This document shows, in pieces, positions 31,553 to 40,215 of a stretch of 41,230 nucleotides of DNA. The notes beneath the pieces were generated by a model. It was not told where the DNA came from. It saw nothing but the letters and a program-made list of their open reading frames with translations, and searched no databases. The stretch is from Eubacteriales bacterium OttesenSCG-928-K08 (GTDB lineage: Bacteria; Bacillota; Clostridia; Christensenellales; CAG-138). The stretch is from contig JAJDHH010000011.1 of the NCBI GenBank assembly GCA_030266105.1, forward strand, positions 1 to 41,230. Direction: 5' to 3'. Positions within the stretch are counted from its first letter, which is position 1. Every line of letters begins with the position of its first letter. The position numbers and the translations under genes were made by a program.

Positions 31553-32850
31553 AATTTTTTCTTCATTCGGGCCACAAAAAAACCCTCTGTGCCATGCAGG
31601 TGCGGCAACAGCTGCACCTGCCAGTTTTCTTTTTCCAATAGCTCATCATGCAAAGCACCGCTTAGGTCGTCAGGGGCAAAATCCGCCCTGCGCGATAAAA
31701 ATTCATTTACCTGCTGCTCGTTTTCCCGCTCGCTGATCGTGCAGCTTGCGTAAATGAGCGCACCGCCCGGGCGCACATACTCACAGCAGGTATCGAGTAT
31801 GTTTCGTTGAATTTTAACCAGATCCTCAATCGCCTCCGGCGACTTTTGGTAGCGAATATCAGGCTTGCCCGCCGCCACCCCCAAGCCCGAGCAGGGCACA
31901 TCCAGCAGCACAACATCAAAATAGCCTCGATATTCCTCCTGCAAAACGGTGGCATCCTGCATTTTAGTTTGCGCGCTTACGTTAAGGCGGGCGAGCGTTT
32001 TATCCAAAAGCGCCTTGCGGTGCGGGTGCAACTCCCACGAATGCAGTTCAATATCCTCGCCTCCCAGCGCATAGAGGTATGCGCTTTTGCCTCCGGGCGC
32101 GGCGCAGACATCCAGCACGCGCATTTTGGGGCCAACTTTGCAGGCTGCGCACACAAGCATCGACCCTTCGCTTTGCACGGTAAGCTTGCCTTCCACAAAC
32201 AAGGCTTCTTCGGCGATGTTTATTCCTTCATTAAGCCGCAAGCAATCGGGCATCCATTTACCCTGAATATAGTCAAGCCCGCGGTTTTCAAGCGCTTGCT
32301 TAAGTTCCTTTGTTGTAAATGGAGGCTGTGCGCGAAGCTGCATGCCCGGCGCGTGTGTGCGCAGCAACAGCTCCGCCTGCTCCACTCCAAAACGATCCAC
32401 CCATTGCTCGATTAACCAGCCCGGCCAGCTATATTGAACACGCAAGCGTTCAATGGGCTCCTCCGGTAAAGGCGGCGGATTATCCTTCTCTCGCGCAATA
32501 GTCCGCAAAACGCCATTAACATAACCCGCAAGCTTTTGTTTGCCGATTTCCTTAACCAGCTTTACGCTTTCATCACATGCGGCGCTCTGCGGCGTGCGCA
32601 TGAACAAAAGCTCACACACACCCAGGCGCAGCACACCACGCACAGGCGCTTGCAGCCGCCCGCGCGCATAAAACACAAGCACATAATCCAAATAATAAAG
32701 GTGATCCAGCGTTTCATAAACAAGCGCGGCTAGCCACTTAGCATCCCGCACAGGCAAACCGGCCTGCGCTGTTTTTAAGCGCAGGTTGGCGTAAGCGCCA
32801 CGCTCAGTAATATCCATAAGTGTTTCAAAGGCTAAACGGCGCAGGCTCAC
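31549..32850 (-). CDS. rsmB: 16S rRNA (cytosine967-C5)-methyltransferase RsmB
   Basis: A 433-residue enzyme that methylates C967 of 16S rRNA. The N-terminal NusB-like RNA-binding domain (about 1-135, LAFETLMDITERGAYANL) is joined to a Rossmann SAM domain with LDVCAAPGGKSAYLYAL, LLDVPCSGLGV and YASCTISERENEQQV; the two cysteines are the catalytic pair of RNA m5C methyltransferases. The start is GTG at 32848-32850, overlapping the fmt stop by 4 bases (GTGA). The gene sits in the conserved def-fmt-rsmB-rlmN order. Confidence 0.95.
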   Translation of the reverse strand: MSLRRLAFETLMDITERGAYANLRLKTAQAGLPVRDAKWLAALVYETLDHLYYLDYVLVFYARGRLQAPVRGVLRLGVCELLFMRTPQSAACDESVKLVKEIGKQKLAGYVNGVLRTIAREKDNPPPLPEEPIERLRVQYSWPGWLIEQWVDRFGVEQAELLLRTHAPGMQLRAQPPFTTKELKQALENRGLDYIQGKWMPDCLRLNEGINIAEEALFVEGKLTVQSEGSMLVCAACKVGPKMRVLDVCAAPGGKSAYLYALGGEDIELHSWELHPHRKALLDKTLARLNVSAQTKMQDATVLQEEYRGYFDVVLLDVPCSGLGVAAGKPDIRYQKSPEAIEDLVKIQRNILDTCCEYVRPGGALIYASCTISERENEQQVNEFLSRRADFAPDDLSGALHDELLEKENWQVQLLPHLHGTEGFFVARMKKKL

Positions 32851-33776
32851 TTTAGCACACGCCCTTCAAGCGGCCGCCCGCGAAGCGCTGCCGTTGCTTC
32901 CATCCGTTTGCCGCCTTGAAATTGAAGCTCCAAAATCTCAAGCGCACCATCCGCGCAGCAAGCAAAAAGGCCCGTTTTGGGATTGCCAAAAAGTAAACCT
33001 GGCTGTGATTGTGGCGGCAATGGGTTTTGTGTTATTCGTGTGCGCCAGATTTTAATCGGCGCATCATCAAGCAGTGCATATGCTCCCGGCCAGGGGTTTA
33101 CCCCCCGCACGAGGTTGTGAATGCTTTTTGCTTCGAGCGAAAAGTCGATCTTCCCCGTTTCTTTTTTTAGCATCCCGCATTTTGTCGCCAGCTTATGATC
33201 CTGCGGTGTTCGCGTAAGCTTACCCTGCTCAAGCAGTTCAATCGTTTTTTTGAGCACATCCGCGCCCAGCGCCGCCATTTTGTTATACAATTCCCCCGCA
33301 GTTTCATCGGGCAAAATTTCAATTTCGCTCTGCAACAAAATGTCGCCCGTGTCGAGGCCGACATCGGTCATCATAGTTGTTATTCCCGTCACCTTTTCGC
33401 CGTTAATCACCGCCCATTGAATAGGCGCGGCCCCTCTATATTTGGGCAAAAGCGAACCATGCACATTTATGCAGCCGTGGCGTGGCACAAGCAGGTTTTC
33501 TTCGCTCAAAATCTGCCCAAATGCGGCAGTCACCATCAAATCAGGCGCAAATTCCCGCAGCTTTAATAGCCCTTCCTCGCTTTTGATTTTTTCCGGCTGG
33601 CAAACAGCTATGCCATGCTCCAATGCAAACGATTTGACAGGCGGCGGCGTAAGCCTTGCATGGCGGCCCTGCGGTTTATCCGGCTGAGTAAAAACAAGAA
33701 GAGAGTGCTTTTCGTCCATCAGCATTTTTAGCGATGGTAAAGCAAAATCGGGCGTGCCTAAAAAAGCGATCTTCAT
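32847..33776 (-). CDS. fmt: Methionyl-tRNA formyltransferase
   Basis: A 309-residue enzyme that formylates initiator Met-tRNA with 10-formyl-tetrahydrofolate. The N-terminus IAFLGTPDFALPSL, the formyl-transfer core INVHGSLLPKYRGAAPIQWAVINGE with its Asn-His pair, and DVGLDTGDILLQ are diagnostic. A C-terminal OB-type domain (residues about 210-309) binds the tRNA. The ATG overlaps the def stop codon by 4 bases (ATGA). The products of def and fmt act at opposite ends of the formyl-methionine cycle. Confidence 0.97.
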   Translation of the reverse strand: MKIAFLGTPDFALPSLKMLMDEKHSLLVFTQPDKPQGRHARLTPPPVKSFALEHGIAVCQPEKIKSEEGLLKLREFAPDLMVTAAFGQILSEENLLVPRHGCINVHGSLLPKYRGAAPIQWAVINGEKVTGITTMMTDVGLDTGDILLQSEIEILPDETAGELYNKMAALGADVLKKTIELLEQGKLTRTPQDHKLATKCGMLKKETGKIDFSLEAKSIHNLVRGVNPWPGAYALLDDAPIKIWRTRITQNPLPPQSQPGLLFGNPKTGLFACCADGALEILELQFQGGKRMEATAALRGRPLEGRVLK

Positions 33777-34267
33777 TCGTCCGCTTCCTCGAACTCATTC
33801 TCAAGCTCCTCTAAATATCCCTCAGGGGGATCTGTTGCAATATCAACATACACCCGCCCATCAAGATGATCGATCTCATGCTGTATGGCTCTGGCAAAAA
33901 GCTCCGTTGCATCATACTCATGCCACTCGCCATCACGATCCTGCGCACGGGCCTTCACGCGCTCAGCGCGCACAACATAACCCTGCTCGCCCGGGAACGA
34001 AAGGCAGCCTTCCATAGCGCCAATCTCCCCCTCGCGGCATGTAATTTCAGGGTTTATCATTTCAATAATGCCATCGCCACAGTCGATCACCACAACACGG
34101 CGCAAAATGCCCACCTGAGAGGCCGCCAGACCCACACCATCGGCATTATACATTGTTTCCTTCATGTCGTTTAGCAGAGTAAAAAGCCGCTTATCAAACT
34201 TTTCAACCGGCCGACACACTTTATGCAGCGCAGGGTCCTCTCCCCGCAAGATTCTTCTTAGAGCCAT
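33773..34267 (-). CDS. def: Peptide deformylase
   Basis: A 164-residue metalloenzyme that removes the N-formyl group from new proteins at the ribosome. Motif 1 is GVGLAASQ (44-51), motif 2 EGCLS (86-90, metal ligand Cys88) and motif 3 QHEIDHLDG (metal ligands His130 and His134, catalytic Glu131). GAGG lies 6 nt before the ATG. It is the first gene after a strong promoter (34302-34330), so def-fmt-rsmB-rlmN may be transcribed on its own as well as by read-through from priA. Confidence 0.97.
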   Translation of the reverse strand: MALRRILRGEDPALHKVCRPVEKFDKRLFTLLNDMKETMYNADGVGLAASQVGILRRVVVIDCGDGIIEMINPEITCREGEIGAMEGCLSFPGEQGYVVRAERVKARAQDRDGEWHEYDATELFARAIQHEIDHLDGRVYVDIATDPPEGYLEELENEFEEADE

Positions 34268-34301
34268 AGTTTACCTCTTTAGTATGATTTCTGCTTAGAC
34301 T

Positions 34302-34330
34302 ATTGTACAAAAACCGCGAATTAAATGCAA
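34302..34330 (-). promoter_or_regulatory. Predicted sigma-A promoter for def-fmt-rsmB-rlmN
   Basis: On the minus strand TTGCAT (34330-34325) and TACAAT (34307-34302) are separated by exactly 17 bases. The expected start is about 30 bases before the def ATG. The promoter lies in the 112-base gap between priA and def. Confidence 0.7.
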
Positions 34331-34379
34331 TCTTCTCGCAAATCCTCAAGGCTATACTGCACAAAAATGCGGTGTCGCC

Positions 34380-36644
34380 CTAAAACAGATCCCCGGGGTT
34401 AATCTCAAGCCTGATAAGCTGCTTTGCGCTATTTTCATCCAGATAATCATACACAGCGCGAAGCACGCGGGCTGTGTTGCCCGTGCGCAAAAGCTTAACA
34501 AGCACCTGATAGCGAAACAATCCCTGCTTTTTTTGCATGGGCGCAAAAGACGCTTTTAAATACATTAGCTCGTTAACTGCCTCATCACCAAGCGCGGATT
34601 TAATCACACGCTCAAGCGCCTGCCCAAGCTCTTCACACTCGCGTTGCAGGCGCTCTTCATCCTCACCAACAAGAAGCGCGCGCAAAAACAACGCGAATGG
34701 CGGGAACAATGCGGCGCGGCGCTGCATAAGCTCATACAAAAAATATCCCTTATAATCATGCTGTGCCGCAAAAACAATGCTTGGATGCTCCGGTGTGTAG
34801 GTTTGAACCACTACGCGCCCGGGCGAGGTATCGCGCCCGGCGCGGCCCGCCACCTGCATTAAAAGCTGGAATGTGCGCTCCCCCGCGCGATAGTCTGGAA
34901 TGTGCAGCCCGGAATCCGCCGCCACAACACCCACAAGCGTGACATTTGGAAAATCCAGCCCCTTTGCAACCATCTGCGTGCCAATCAGAACCTGAGCCTC
35001 ACCCACCGCAAAGGATTTAAACATCCTTTCGTGGGCATCCTTTGTGCGCGTAGTGTCAAGATCCATGCGCAGCGTTTTTGTGCCGGGGAAAAGCTCTATA
35101 AGCTGCTCCTCCACCTGCTGCGTGCCCACGCCAAAAAGCTTAACATAAGGCCTGCCGCAGCTTGGGCAGCGGCCCGGCAAGGCTTCGTTATGGCCGCAGT
35201 AATGGCATTTTAGGCGCTCGCCCGCGCGATGGTATGTCATTGAAACATCACAGTTTGGGCACTCAAACACAAACCCGCAGCCCCGGCATGAAACAAATGT
35301 TGAATAGCCCCGGCGGTTAAGGAAAAGTATGGCCTGCTTGCCCATGCTCAGGCATTCACCAAGAAGCTGGTGCAGCCTGGCGCTGAAGATCGAATTGTTC
35401 CCCTGCGCAAATTCATCGCGCATATCAACAATATCAATATCCGGCATGGGCCTGCTCTGCACGCGCTCCGGAAGCTCAATAAGCTCATATATTCCGTATT
35501 TTGCGCGATAATAGCTTTGCAGGCTTGGCGTTGCGCTGCCAAGCACGAGCGGCGCGTTAAAAAAAGCTGTCCTGCGGCGCGCCACCTCCAGCGTGTGGTA
35601 GCGCGGCGTTTGCTCGCTTTGGTAGCTTTGCTCATGCTCCTCATCAATTACGATCAAGCCTATATCTGAAAATGGAGCAAACACGGCGCTCCTTGCGCCC
35701 ACAGCAACCTTTGCAGCCCCAAGCCTTATGCGCCGCCACTCATCAAAGCGTTCCCCTGCTGAAAGGCGGCTGTGCAGCAGCGCCACACTCTCGCCAAAAC
35801 GTGTGCGGAAAAGGCCCATAGTTTGCGGAGTAAGCGCAATTTCAGGCACGAGCAAAATTGCCTGCATGTTGTTATCCATGCAGGCCTGAATGCAGCGCAT
35901 GTAAACCTCCGTTTTTCCGCTGCCGGTCACCCCATGCAAAAGCAGCGTTTGGCCTTTTTGCGCATTCATTGCATCCATTATGCGATCGGTTGCCGCTTGC
36001 TGAGCGGGCGTAAGCGCCACATCCTTTGCGGCAGGCGCGGTTTTGCCCGTATCCGGGCGGCGAAACGTCACAAAGCCCTGCTCTACAAGAAAGCCTTTTT
36101 TGAGCAGCGCATCCACCGCGCCTTGCGAGCCCGGCAAAAACTCGGCAATATCTTTTATTGCCATTGGTGCGCCCACGCGCGCTAAAAGATCAAACACCTC
36201 AAGCTGGCGGGGGGCCTTTGCTGTTCCATCGCGCTTGAGCAGCAGCTTTCTTGTTTCGTTTAGCTCCAAATCCTCAGTCAGGCACACTGTGCGCAGCGTT
36301 TTTTCTTTAATGCGCCCGCCCCTAAGCTGCGCGGGAATCATAAGCCGCAGCGCATCCACAAGCAGGCAATGGTAGCTTTTTTGCATCCACCTTGCAAGCT
36401 CAAGCTGCTCTTTCGTAAACACAGGATATGGCTCAATCACGCGCGTTATGGATTTGATGACATAGCCGCCCTCCGGCGCATCAGAAGAAAGCCCGACAAC
36501 AAAGCCTTCAATTTCTTTGTTGCCGCGCCCAAAGGGCAGCAGCACATGCTGCCCAAGCTCCACATTCAGCGCTTGTGGCACTGAATAAGTAAAGAGGCGA
36601 TCCACCTGCGAATGCGCAACATCCACAATCACCTGCGCAAACAC
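34380..36644 (-). CDS. priA: Primosomal protein N' (replication restart helicase PriA)
   Basis: A 754-residue superfamily 2 DNA helicase that reloads the replisome at stalled forks. The N-terminal 3'-DNA-binding domain (VFAQVIVDVAHSQVDRLFTYSVP) is followed by Walker A LLLHGVTGSGKTEVY and DEEH (IVIDEEHEQSYQSEQTPRY). The zinc-binding module has CRGCGFVFECPNCD and CHYCG..CPSCG, and helicase motifs QMVAKGLDFPNV and QVAGRAGRD come after it. The GTG at 36642-36644 has AGAGGGG at 9-nt spacing. The GTG at 36653 would touch the ribosome binding site, so the former is preferred. It lies between coaBC and def, its usual Firmicutes position. Confidence 0.95.
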   Translation of the reverse strand: MFAQVIVDVAHSQVDRLFTYSVPQALNVELGQHVLLPFGRGNKEIEGFVVGLSSDAPEGGYVIKSITRVIEPYPVFTKEQLELARWMQKSYHCLLVDALRLMIPAQLRGGRIKEKTLRTVCLTEDLELNETRKLLLKRDGTAKAPRQLEVFDLLARVGAPMAIKDIAEFLPGSQGAVDALLKKGFLVEQGFVTFRRPDTGKTAPAAKDVALTPAQQAATDRIMDAMNAQKGQTLLLHGVTGSGKTEVYMRCIQACMDNNMQAILLVPEIALTPQTMGLFRTRFGESVALLHSRLSAGERFDEWRRIRLGAAKVAVGARSAVFAPFSDIGLIVIDEEHEQSYQSEQTPRYHTLEVARRRTAFFNAPLVLGSATPSLQSYYRAKYGIYELIELPERVQSRPMPDIDIVDMRDEFAQGNNSIFSARLHQLLGECLSMGKQAILFLNRRGYSTFVSCRGCGFVFECPNCDVSMTYHRAGERLKCHYCGHNEALPGRCPSCGRPYVKLFGVGTQQVEEQLIELFPGTKTLRMDLDTTRTKDAHERMFKSFAVGEAQVLIGTQMVAKGLDFPNVTLVGVVAADSGLHIPDYRAGERTFQLLMQVAGRAGRDTSPGRVVVQTYTPEHPSIVFAAQHDYKGYFLYELMQRRAALFPPFALFLRALLVGEDEERLQRECEELGQALERVIKSALGDEAVNELMYLKASFAPMQKKQGLFRYQVLVKLLRTGNTARVLRAVYDYLDENSAKQLIRLEINPGDLF

Positions 36645-36676
36645 AAAAATCACCCCCTCTTTTTCGCTAATTGAAG

Positions 36677-36698
36677 AAGTGCCGTTTTCACAGCACTT
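36677..36698. terminator. Hairpin between coaBC and priA
   Basis: A 9-bp stem with a 4-base loop: AAGTGCTGT-GAAA-ACGGCACTT on the minus strand, with one U-G pair and a GNRA-type loop. On the minus strand it is followed only by CTTCAATT, not a clean U-run, so it may attenuate rather than stop transcription or protect mRNA ends. On the plus strand a T-rich tract follows. Confidence 0.4.
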
Positions 36699-36707
36699 TT
36701 GTCGTTT

Positions 36708-37916
36708 TTATTTTTGTTGCTCAGCCCATGCTGCACTAAGCCTATCCAGCAGCCAATCCGCAATTTCATCTTTTGCTTTTAAGCCGCTTTGCTCCTTTTT
36801 GCCTGAGCGTGAGTAAAGCGTAATTTCGTTTGTATCCACCGCAAAACCACGATCCTTAGCCGCAACATCGTTGGCGGCGATAAAGTCGAGGTTCTTTTTT
36901 TCAAGCTTTGCAAGCGCGTTTTCTTCCATGTTTTGAGTTTCGGCCGCAAAACCCATCACCAGTTGGTGTTTTTTTTGCTGCCCCACTTTTTTTAGAATAT
37001 CCTGCGTTGGCACAAGCTCAAGCGTCAACCCATCGTTTCCGTTCTTTTTGATTTTGTGCTCCGCGGAATTTCGAACTGTAAAATCCGCCGGCGCCGCCGC
37101 CATAATAAGCGCGTCACAGCCCGAAAAGCGGCTCTCGACCGCCTCGCAAAGCTCAGCGCTGCTTGTAATAGATACCCGTTCCACACCAGCAGGGGTCGTA
37201 AGCGACACGGGGCCTGTGATAAGCGTTACCTTTGCTCCGCGCTTAGCCGCAGCTTTTGCAAGGCTAAAGCCCATTTTCCCGCTGCTGTGGTTAGACAAAA
37301 AACGGACAGGGTCAATGCTCTCTTTTGTTGGCCCGGCCGTTACTAAAATTCGTTTTCCCGCAAGATCCTGCTTGGGCTCAAGCAGAGCTATCACAGCGCT
37401 CACTATGCTTTCAACAGGCGCCAGCCTTCCGCGCCCCACATCCCCACAAGCCAGCAAACCTTCCTCAGGCTCCACAAAAAGTACGCCACGTTCCTTAAGA
37501 ACGCGGATGTTTTGCTCAGTCGCAGGGTGGGTAAGCATGTTTACATTCATGGCGGGCGCGATTAACACCGGCGCCAAGGTCGCAAGATATGTTGTTGTCA
37601 AAAGATCGTCGGCCACACCGTTTGCGGCCTTAGCAATAAAGTTTGCCGTTGCGGGCGCAACCAAAAAAACATCCGCCAGCTTTGCAAGCGCAATATGCTC
37701 AACATCGTAGGGTGTTTCGCGCGAGAACTGGTCGCCATACACAGGCGCGCGGCTTAGCGTTTCCAGTGTCAGCGGCGTAATGAATTGTGCGCCGCCTTCC
37801 GTTTGGATGACGCGCACATCTACATTGAGCTTCATAAGCCTGCTTGTTATTTCTGCCGCCTTATAGGCCGCGATGGAGCCGGTAACCCCCAGCACCACTG
37901 TTTTGCGTTTTTCCAT
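36708..37916 (-). CDS. coaBC: Bifunctional phosphopantothenoylcysteine decarboxylase / phosphopantothenate-cysteine ligase
   Basis: A 402-residue fused enzyme for two steps of coenzyme A synthesis. The N-terminal flavoprotein CoaC domain (about 1-180) has GVTGSIAAYKAAEI, the PAMNVNM substrate motif and the active cysteine in LLACGDVGRGRL. The CoaB domain follows (about 188-400) with LVTAGPTKESIDPVRF, NHSSGKMG and the AAPADFTV segment followed by a conserved lysine. The ATG lies 5 bases after the rpoZ stop with no clear Shine-Dalgarno. Gene order gmk-rpoZ-coaBC-priA is the Firmicutes standard. Confidence 0.97.
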   Translation of the reverse strand: MEKRKTVVLGVTGSIAAYKAAEITSRLMKLNVDVRVIQTEGGAQFITPLTLETLSRAPVYGDQFSRETPYDVEHIALAKLADVFLVAPATANFIAKAANGVADDLLTTTYLATLAPVLIAPAMNVNMLTHPATEQNIRVLKERGVLFVEPEEGLLACGDVGRGRLAPVESIVSAVIALLEPKQDLAGKRILVTAGPTKESIDPVRFLSNHSSGKMGFSLAKAAAKRGAKVTLITGPVSLTTPAGVERVSITSSAELCEAVESRFSGCDALIMAAAPADFTVRNSAEHKIKKNGNDGLTLELVPTQDILKKVGQQKKHQLVMGFAAETQNMEENALAKLEKKNLDFIAANDVAAKDRGFAVDTNEITLYSRSGKKEQSGLKAKDEIADWLLDRLSAAWAEQQK

Positions 37917-37921
37917 TTTAA

Positions 37922-38128
37922 TCAGGAACGCAGGGTATATTCATCAGGATAGTTGATCTTGATTTTGTCCTCAAAAAGTTCCCCAACAGCATAAGTTACC
38001 GGGTTTGTGTTCCCAAGCCTTTCGGGATCGTTAAGCAGCTGCCTTGCACGGCAGGCAACGGCCATCACCAGCATGTAGCGGCAGCCGACTTTCTCCTCAA
38101 GTTCATTAACGCCAGGATAGTTCATCAT
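37922..38128 (-). CDS. rpoZ: DNA-directed RNA polymerase subunit omega
   Basis: A 68-residue small RNA polymerase subunit that helps fold and assemble beta-prime. The core CRYMLVMAVACRARQLL and the PVTYAVGELFEDKIKI segment match the Firmicutes omega family. The start overlaps the end of gmk by 23 bases. AGGAGG lies 11 nt before the first of two adjacent ATGs, so the second ATG is also possible. Its place directly after gmk is highly conserved. Confidence 0.93.
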   Translation of the reverse strand: MMNYPGVNELEEKVGCRYMLVMAVACRARQLLNDPERLGNTNPVTYAVGELFEDKIKINYPDEYTLRS

Positions 38129-38753
38129 AAGAATCCATTCCTCCTAATAGTAAGCTAACCAAATCTTCCCTTCTTGATACACGGCTCTTCTCAGCGTGCA
38201 TGATTGCAGTTATGCCCTCAAGCGCAGACTCCACCGTGTCGTTTATCACAACATAATCATATAGCGAAATGCACTGCATCTCCTGGTAGGCCGCCTGTGT
38301 GCGCCTTACAATGGCCTCCTCGCTTTCTGTTCCCCGGCCAACAAGGCGGCGCTTTAGCTCATCCATACTGGGGGGAGCAACAAATATGAGCACAGCACCC
38401 TCATAAACCTCTTTAACCTGCAGGCCGCCCTGCACATCAATTTCCAAAATGACATCCTTGCCCTGTTCGAGTTGCTCGAATACGTATTTTTTAGGCGTAC
38501 CGTAAGAATATTCACTAAACACACGGGTGTATTCGAGGAACTCGCCCCTATGCGCCATCTGCGAAAACTGCGCCTCGTTAACAAAAAAATAGCTTTTGCC
38601 CTCAACCTCGTTTGGGCGCTTTTTGCGTGTGGTGGCGGAAACCGAATAGGTCGCGTTATCATCCTGAGCAAGCAAGCCTGCGCACACGGTTCCTTTGCCC
38701 ACACCCGACGGGCCGGATAAAACAATCAACAACCCCGGCTTTTTATCCTGCAT
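38106..38753 (-). CDS. gmk: Guanylate kinase
   Basis: A 215-residue enzyme that phosphorylates GMP to GDP with ATP. The P-loop is GPSGVGKGT (14-22). The GMP-binding part shows SVSATTRKKRPNEVEGKSYFF and SYGTPKKYV, and DVILEIDVQGGLQVKEVY is the Walker B region. The length is normal. GGGGG lies 6 nt before the ATG. It follows remA by 31 bases and overlaps rpoZ at its 3' end. Confidence 0.97.
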   Translation of the reverse strand: MQDKKPGLLIVLSGPSGVGKGTVCAGLLAQDDNATYSVSATTRKKRPNEVEGKSYFFVNEAQFSQMAHRGEFLEYTRVFSEYSYGTPKKYVFEQLEQGKDVILEIDVQGGLQVKEVYEGAVLIFVAPPSMDELKRRLVGRGTESEEAIVRRTQAAYQEMQCISLYDYVVINDTVESALEGITAIMHAEKSRVSRREDLVSLLLGGMDSYDELSWR

Positions 38754-38784
38754 AGTTAACCCCCATGTAAAATAAAGCTTCGTT

Positions 38785-39039
38785 TTATTCCGCGTTTTCG
38801 CTTGAGCTCACGCGGTTGGCAATCGTTTCAGGCTGCACTGCGCACAGCACGATATGCCCGCTATCCATCACAATTACGGCGCGGGTGCGGCGGCCATATG
38901 TTGCATCCACCAGCATGCCCTTTTCGCGCGCTTCCTGAATAATGCGCTTAACAGGCGCACTATCCGGCCCGATTATGGCAAGCACCCTGTTTGCGCAAAC
39001 GATGTTGCCAAAGCCTATGTTAACAAGCTTAATGCTCAT
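38785..39039 (-). CDS. remA: RemA-family extracellular matrix regulator (DUF370)
   Basis: An 84-residue DNA-binding protein. The [22 protein letters not shown] start, the central [11 protein letters not shown] and the [16 protein letters not shown] block closely match RemA. In B. subtilis it activates biofilm matrix and osmoprotection genes and forms large rings that wrap DNA. It sits between yicC and gmk, exactly as in Bacillus and Clostridia. The ribosome binding site is weak. The last dozen residues are acidic and polar and vary within the family. Confidence 0.95.
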   Translation of the reverse strand: MSIKLVNIGFGNIVCANRVLAIIGPDSAPVKRIIQEAREKGMLVDATYGRRTRAVIVMDSGHIVLCAVQPETIANRVSSSENAE

Positions 39040-39048
39040 GCTTCACAC

Positions 39049-39927
39049 TCACTCGATGTTTTGTACCTGCTCGCGGATTTTTTCCACCTCGCCCTTGCCT
39101 AAAAGCACGGCGTTAACAAGCTCGGTGTCGTTTGCCTTGGAGCCGATCGTGTTAAACTCGCGGTTTAGCTCCTGCACAATAAAATCCAGCTTTCGGCCGG
39201 AGGGTTCTTTTGACAAAAAAGTGTTTTTCATTTGCGTAACATGGCTGTTAAGGCGGGTGATTTCCTCATCCACGCTCGCTTTATCCGCAAACAAAGCAAC
39301 CTCCGTTGCAAGGCGCGAGCGATCCACCTCAACCTCCTGCAAAACAAAAGCAATGCGTTCGTTTAGCTTCGCGCGGTATTCTTCCACGACCAATGGCGCG
39401 CGTTCCGCTATGCGCACGCCCAAATCGCAAATGACCTGCACACGGGCTTCCAAATCCTTAAGCAGGCGCTCGCCCTCAGCCTCACGCATTGTGATTAGCT
39501 CTTTAAGCGCCGCTTCCATTGCATTTTGGGCAAGCAGGAGCACCTCATCGCGATCCTCCTCAGCCTCAATCACGCTCACCGCATCCGGCAAGCGCAAAAC
39601 ATTTGCAGCGTTCAAGCGGCCATCCACATCGTAGCGGCCGGCGATTTCTTTTGCAGCGGTTATATATTGTGAAACAATCGCTTCATCGACCAATATTGAT
39701 TTTGAGTCGTTACGGGTGTTTCGATAGTTGATGTATACATCAACATGCCCACGGCTTATGGAGCCTGCGATTTGCCTTCTGAGTGTATCCTCCAAAAAAA
39801 CAAGGTGGCGTGGCAGGCGCAATGAAATATCCAAATAGCGGTGATTGACGGATTTTAACTCCACCGTAATTTCCCGGCCCTCACGCCCCGCAAAACCTCG
39901 CCCATAACCAGTCATGCTGCTGATCAA
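39049..39927 (-). CDS. yicC: YicC/YloC-family endoribonuclease
   Basis: A 292-residue protein of the YicC/YloC family, reported as RNA endonucleases. The N-terminus MISSMTGYGRG, KSVNHRYLDISLRLPR and the C-terminal GRKLDFIVQELNREFNTIGSKANDTEL are diagnostic. The start is TTG at 39925-39927 with GGAGG 8 nt upstream; the ATG four codons later would leave a 20-nt spacing. It is the first gene of the yicC-remA-gmk-rpoZ-coaBC-priA operon and has its own promoter (40013-40041). Confidence 0.93.
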   Translation of the reverse strand: MISSMTGYGRGFAGREGREITVELKSVNHRYLDISLRLPRHLVFLEDTLRRQIAGSISRGHVDVYINYRNTRNDSKSILVDEAIVSQYITAAKEIAGRYDVDGRLNAANVLRLPDAVSVIEAEEDRDEVLLLAQNAMEAALKELITMREAEGERLLKDLEARVQVICDLGVRIAERAPLVVEEYRAKLNERIAFVLQEVEVDRSRLATEVALFADKASVDEEITRLNSHVTQMKNTFLSKEPSGRKLDFIVQELNREFNTIGSKANDTELVNAVLLGKGEVEKIREQVQNIE

Positions 39928-40012
39928 ACGCGTTTCCTCCTAAAAAGCCTCACTGTTTTATGAAGCCACTTTCTTAACAAAAGTCACACATGGTGGAATT
40001 CCCACAAACTTC

Positions 40013-40041
40013 AGTATATCATCCATGGCAGGCTTTGTCGA
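40013..40041 (-). promoter_or_regulatory. Predicted sigma-A promoter for the yicC-remA-gmk operon
   Basis: On the minus strand TCGACA (40041-40036) and TATACT (40018-40013) are separated by 17 bases, each one mismatch from consensus. The start site would be about 80 bases before the yicC start. The leader contains a short palindrome around GGGAATTCC. Confidence 0.65.
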
Positions 40042-40132
40042 TTGCCGCCGCCAATTTATTCGATATTTTGTGGTTTTCGCCACTCTTGCGCTATTAAACG
40101 GTAGCACAAAAGGAACCTCACAGGCTTATCTT

Positions 40133-40141
40133 ATTATACCA
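40133..40141 (-). promoter_or_regulatory. Second, extended -10 promoter upstream of yicC
   Basis: On the minus strand TGGTATAAT (40141-40133) is a perfect -10 with TGn extension; the -35 region 17 bases upstream (GTTTCA) is weak. It lies in the 288-base gap between the HypE-like gene and yicC. That gap otherwise holds the promoter at 40013-40041 and no gene I can support. Confidence 0.45.
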
Positions 40142-40215
40142 ACAAAAAGCGAGTTTGAAACAGTTAAACCGATCTTTTCTTCACAATTTGTTCATAACTT
40201 CGAATTCAATCATTT

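Noticed and set aside
31807-32415. 202-codon plus-strand open frame
   Set aside because: It is the antisense shadow of rsmB; its composition reflects the codon pattern of the real gene.
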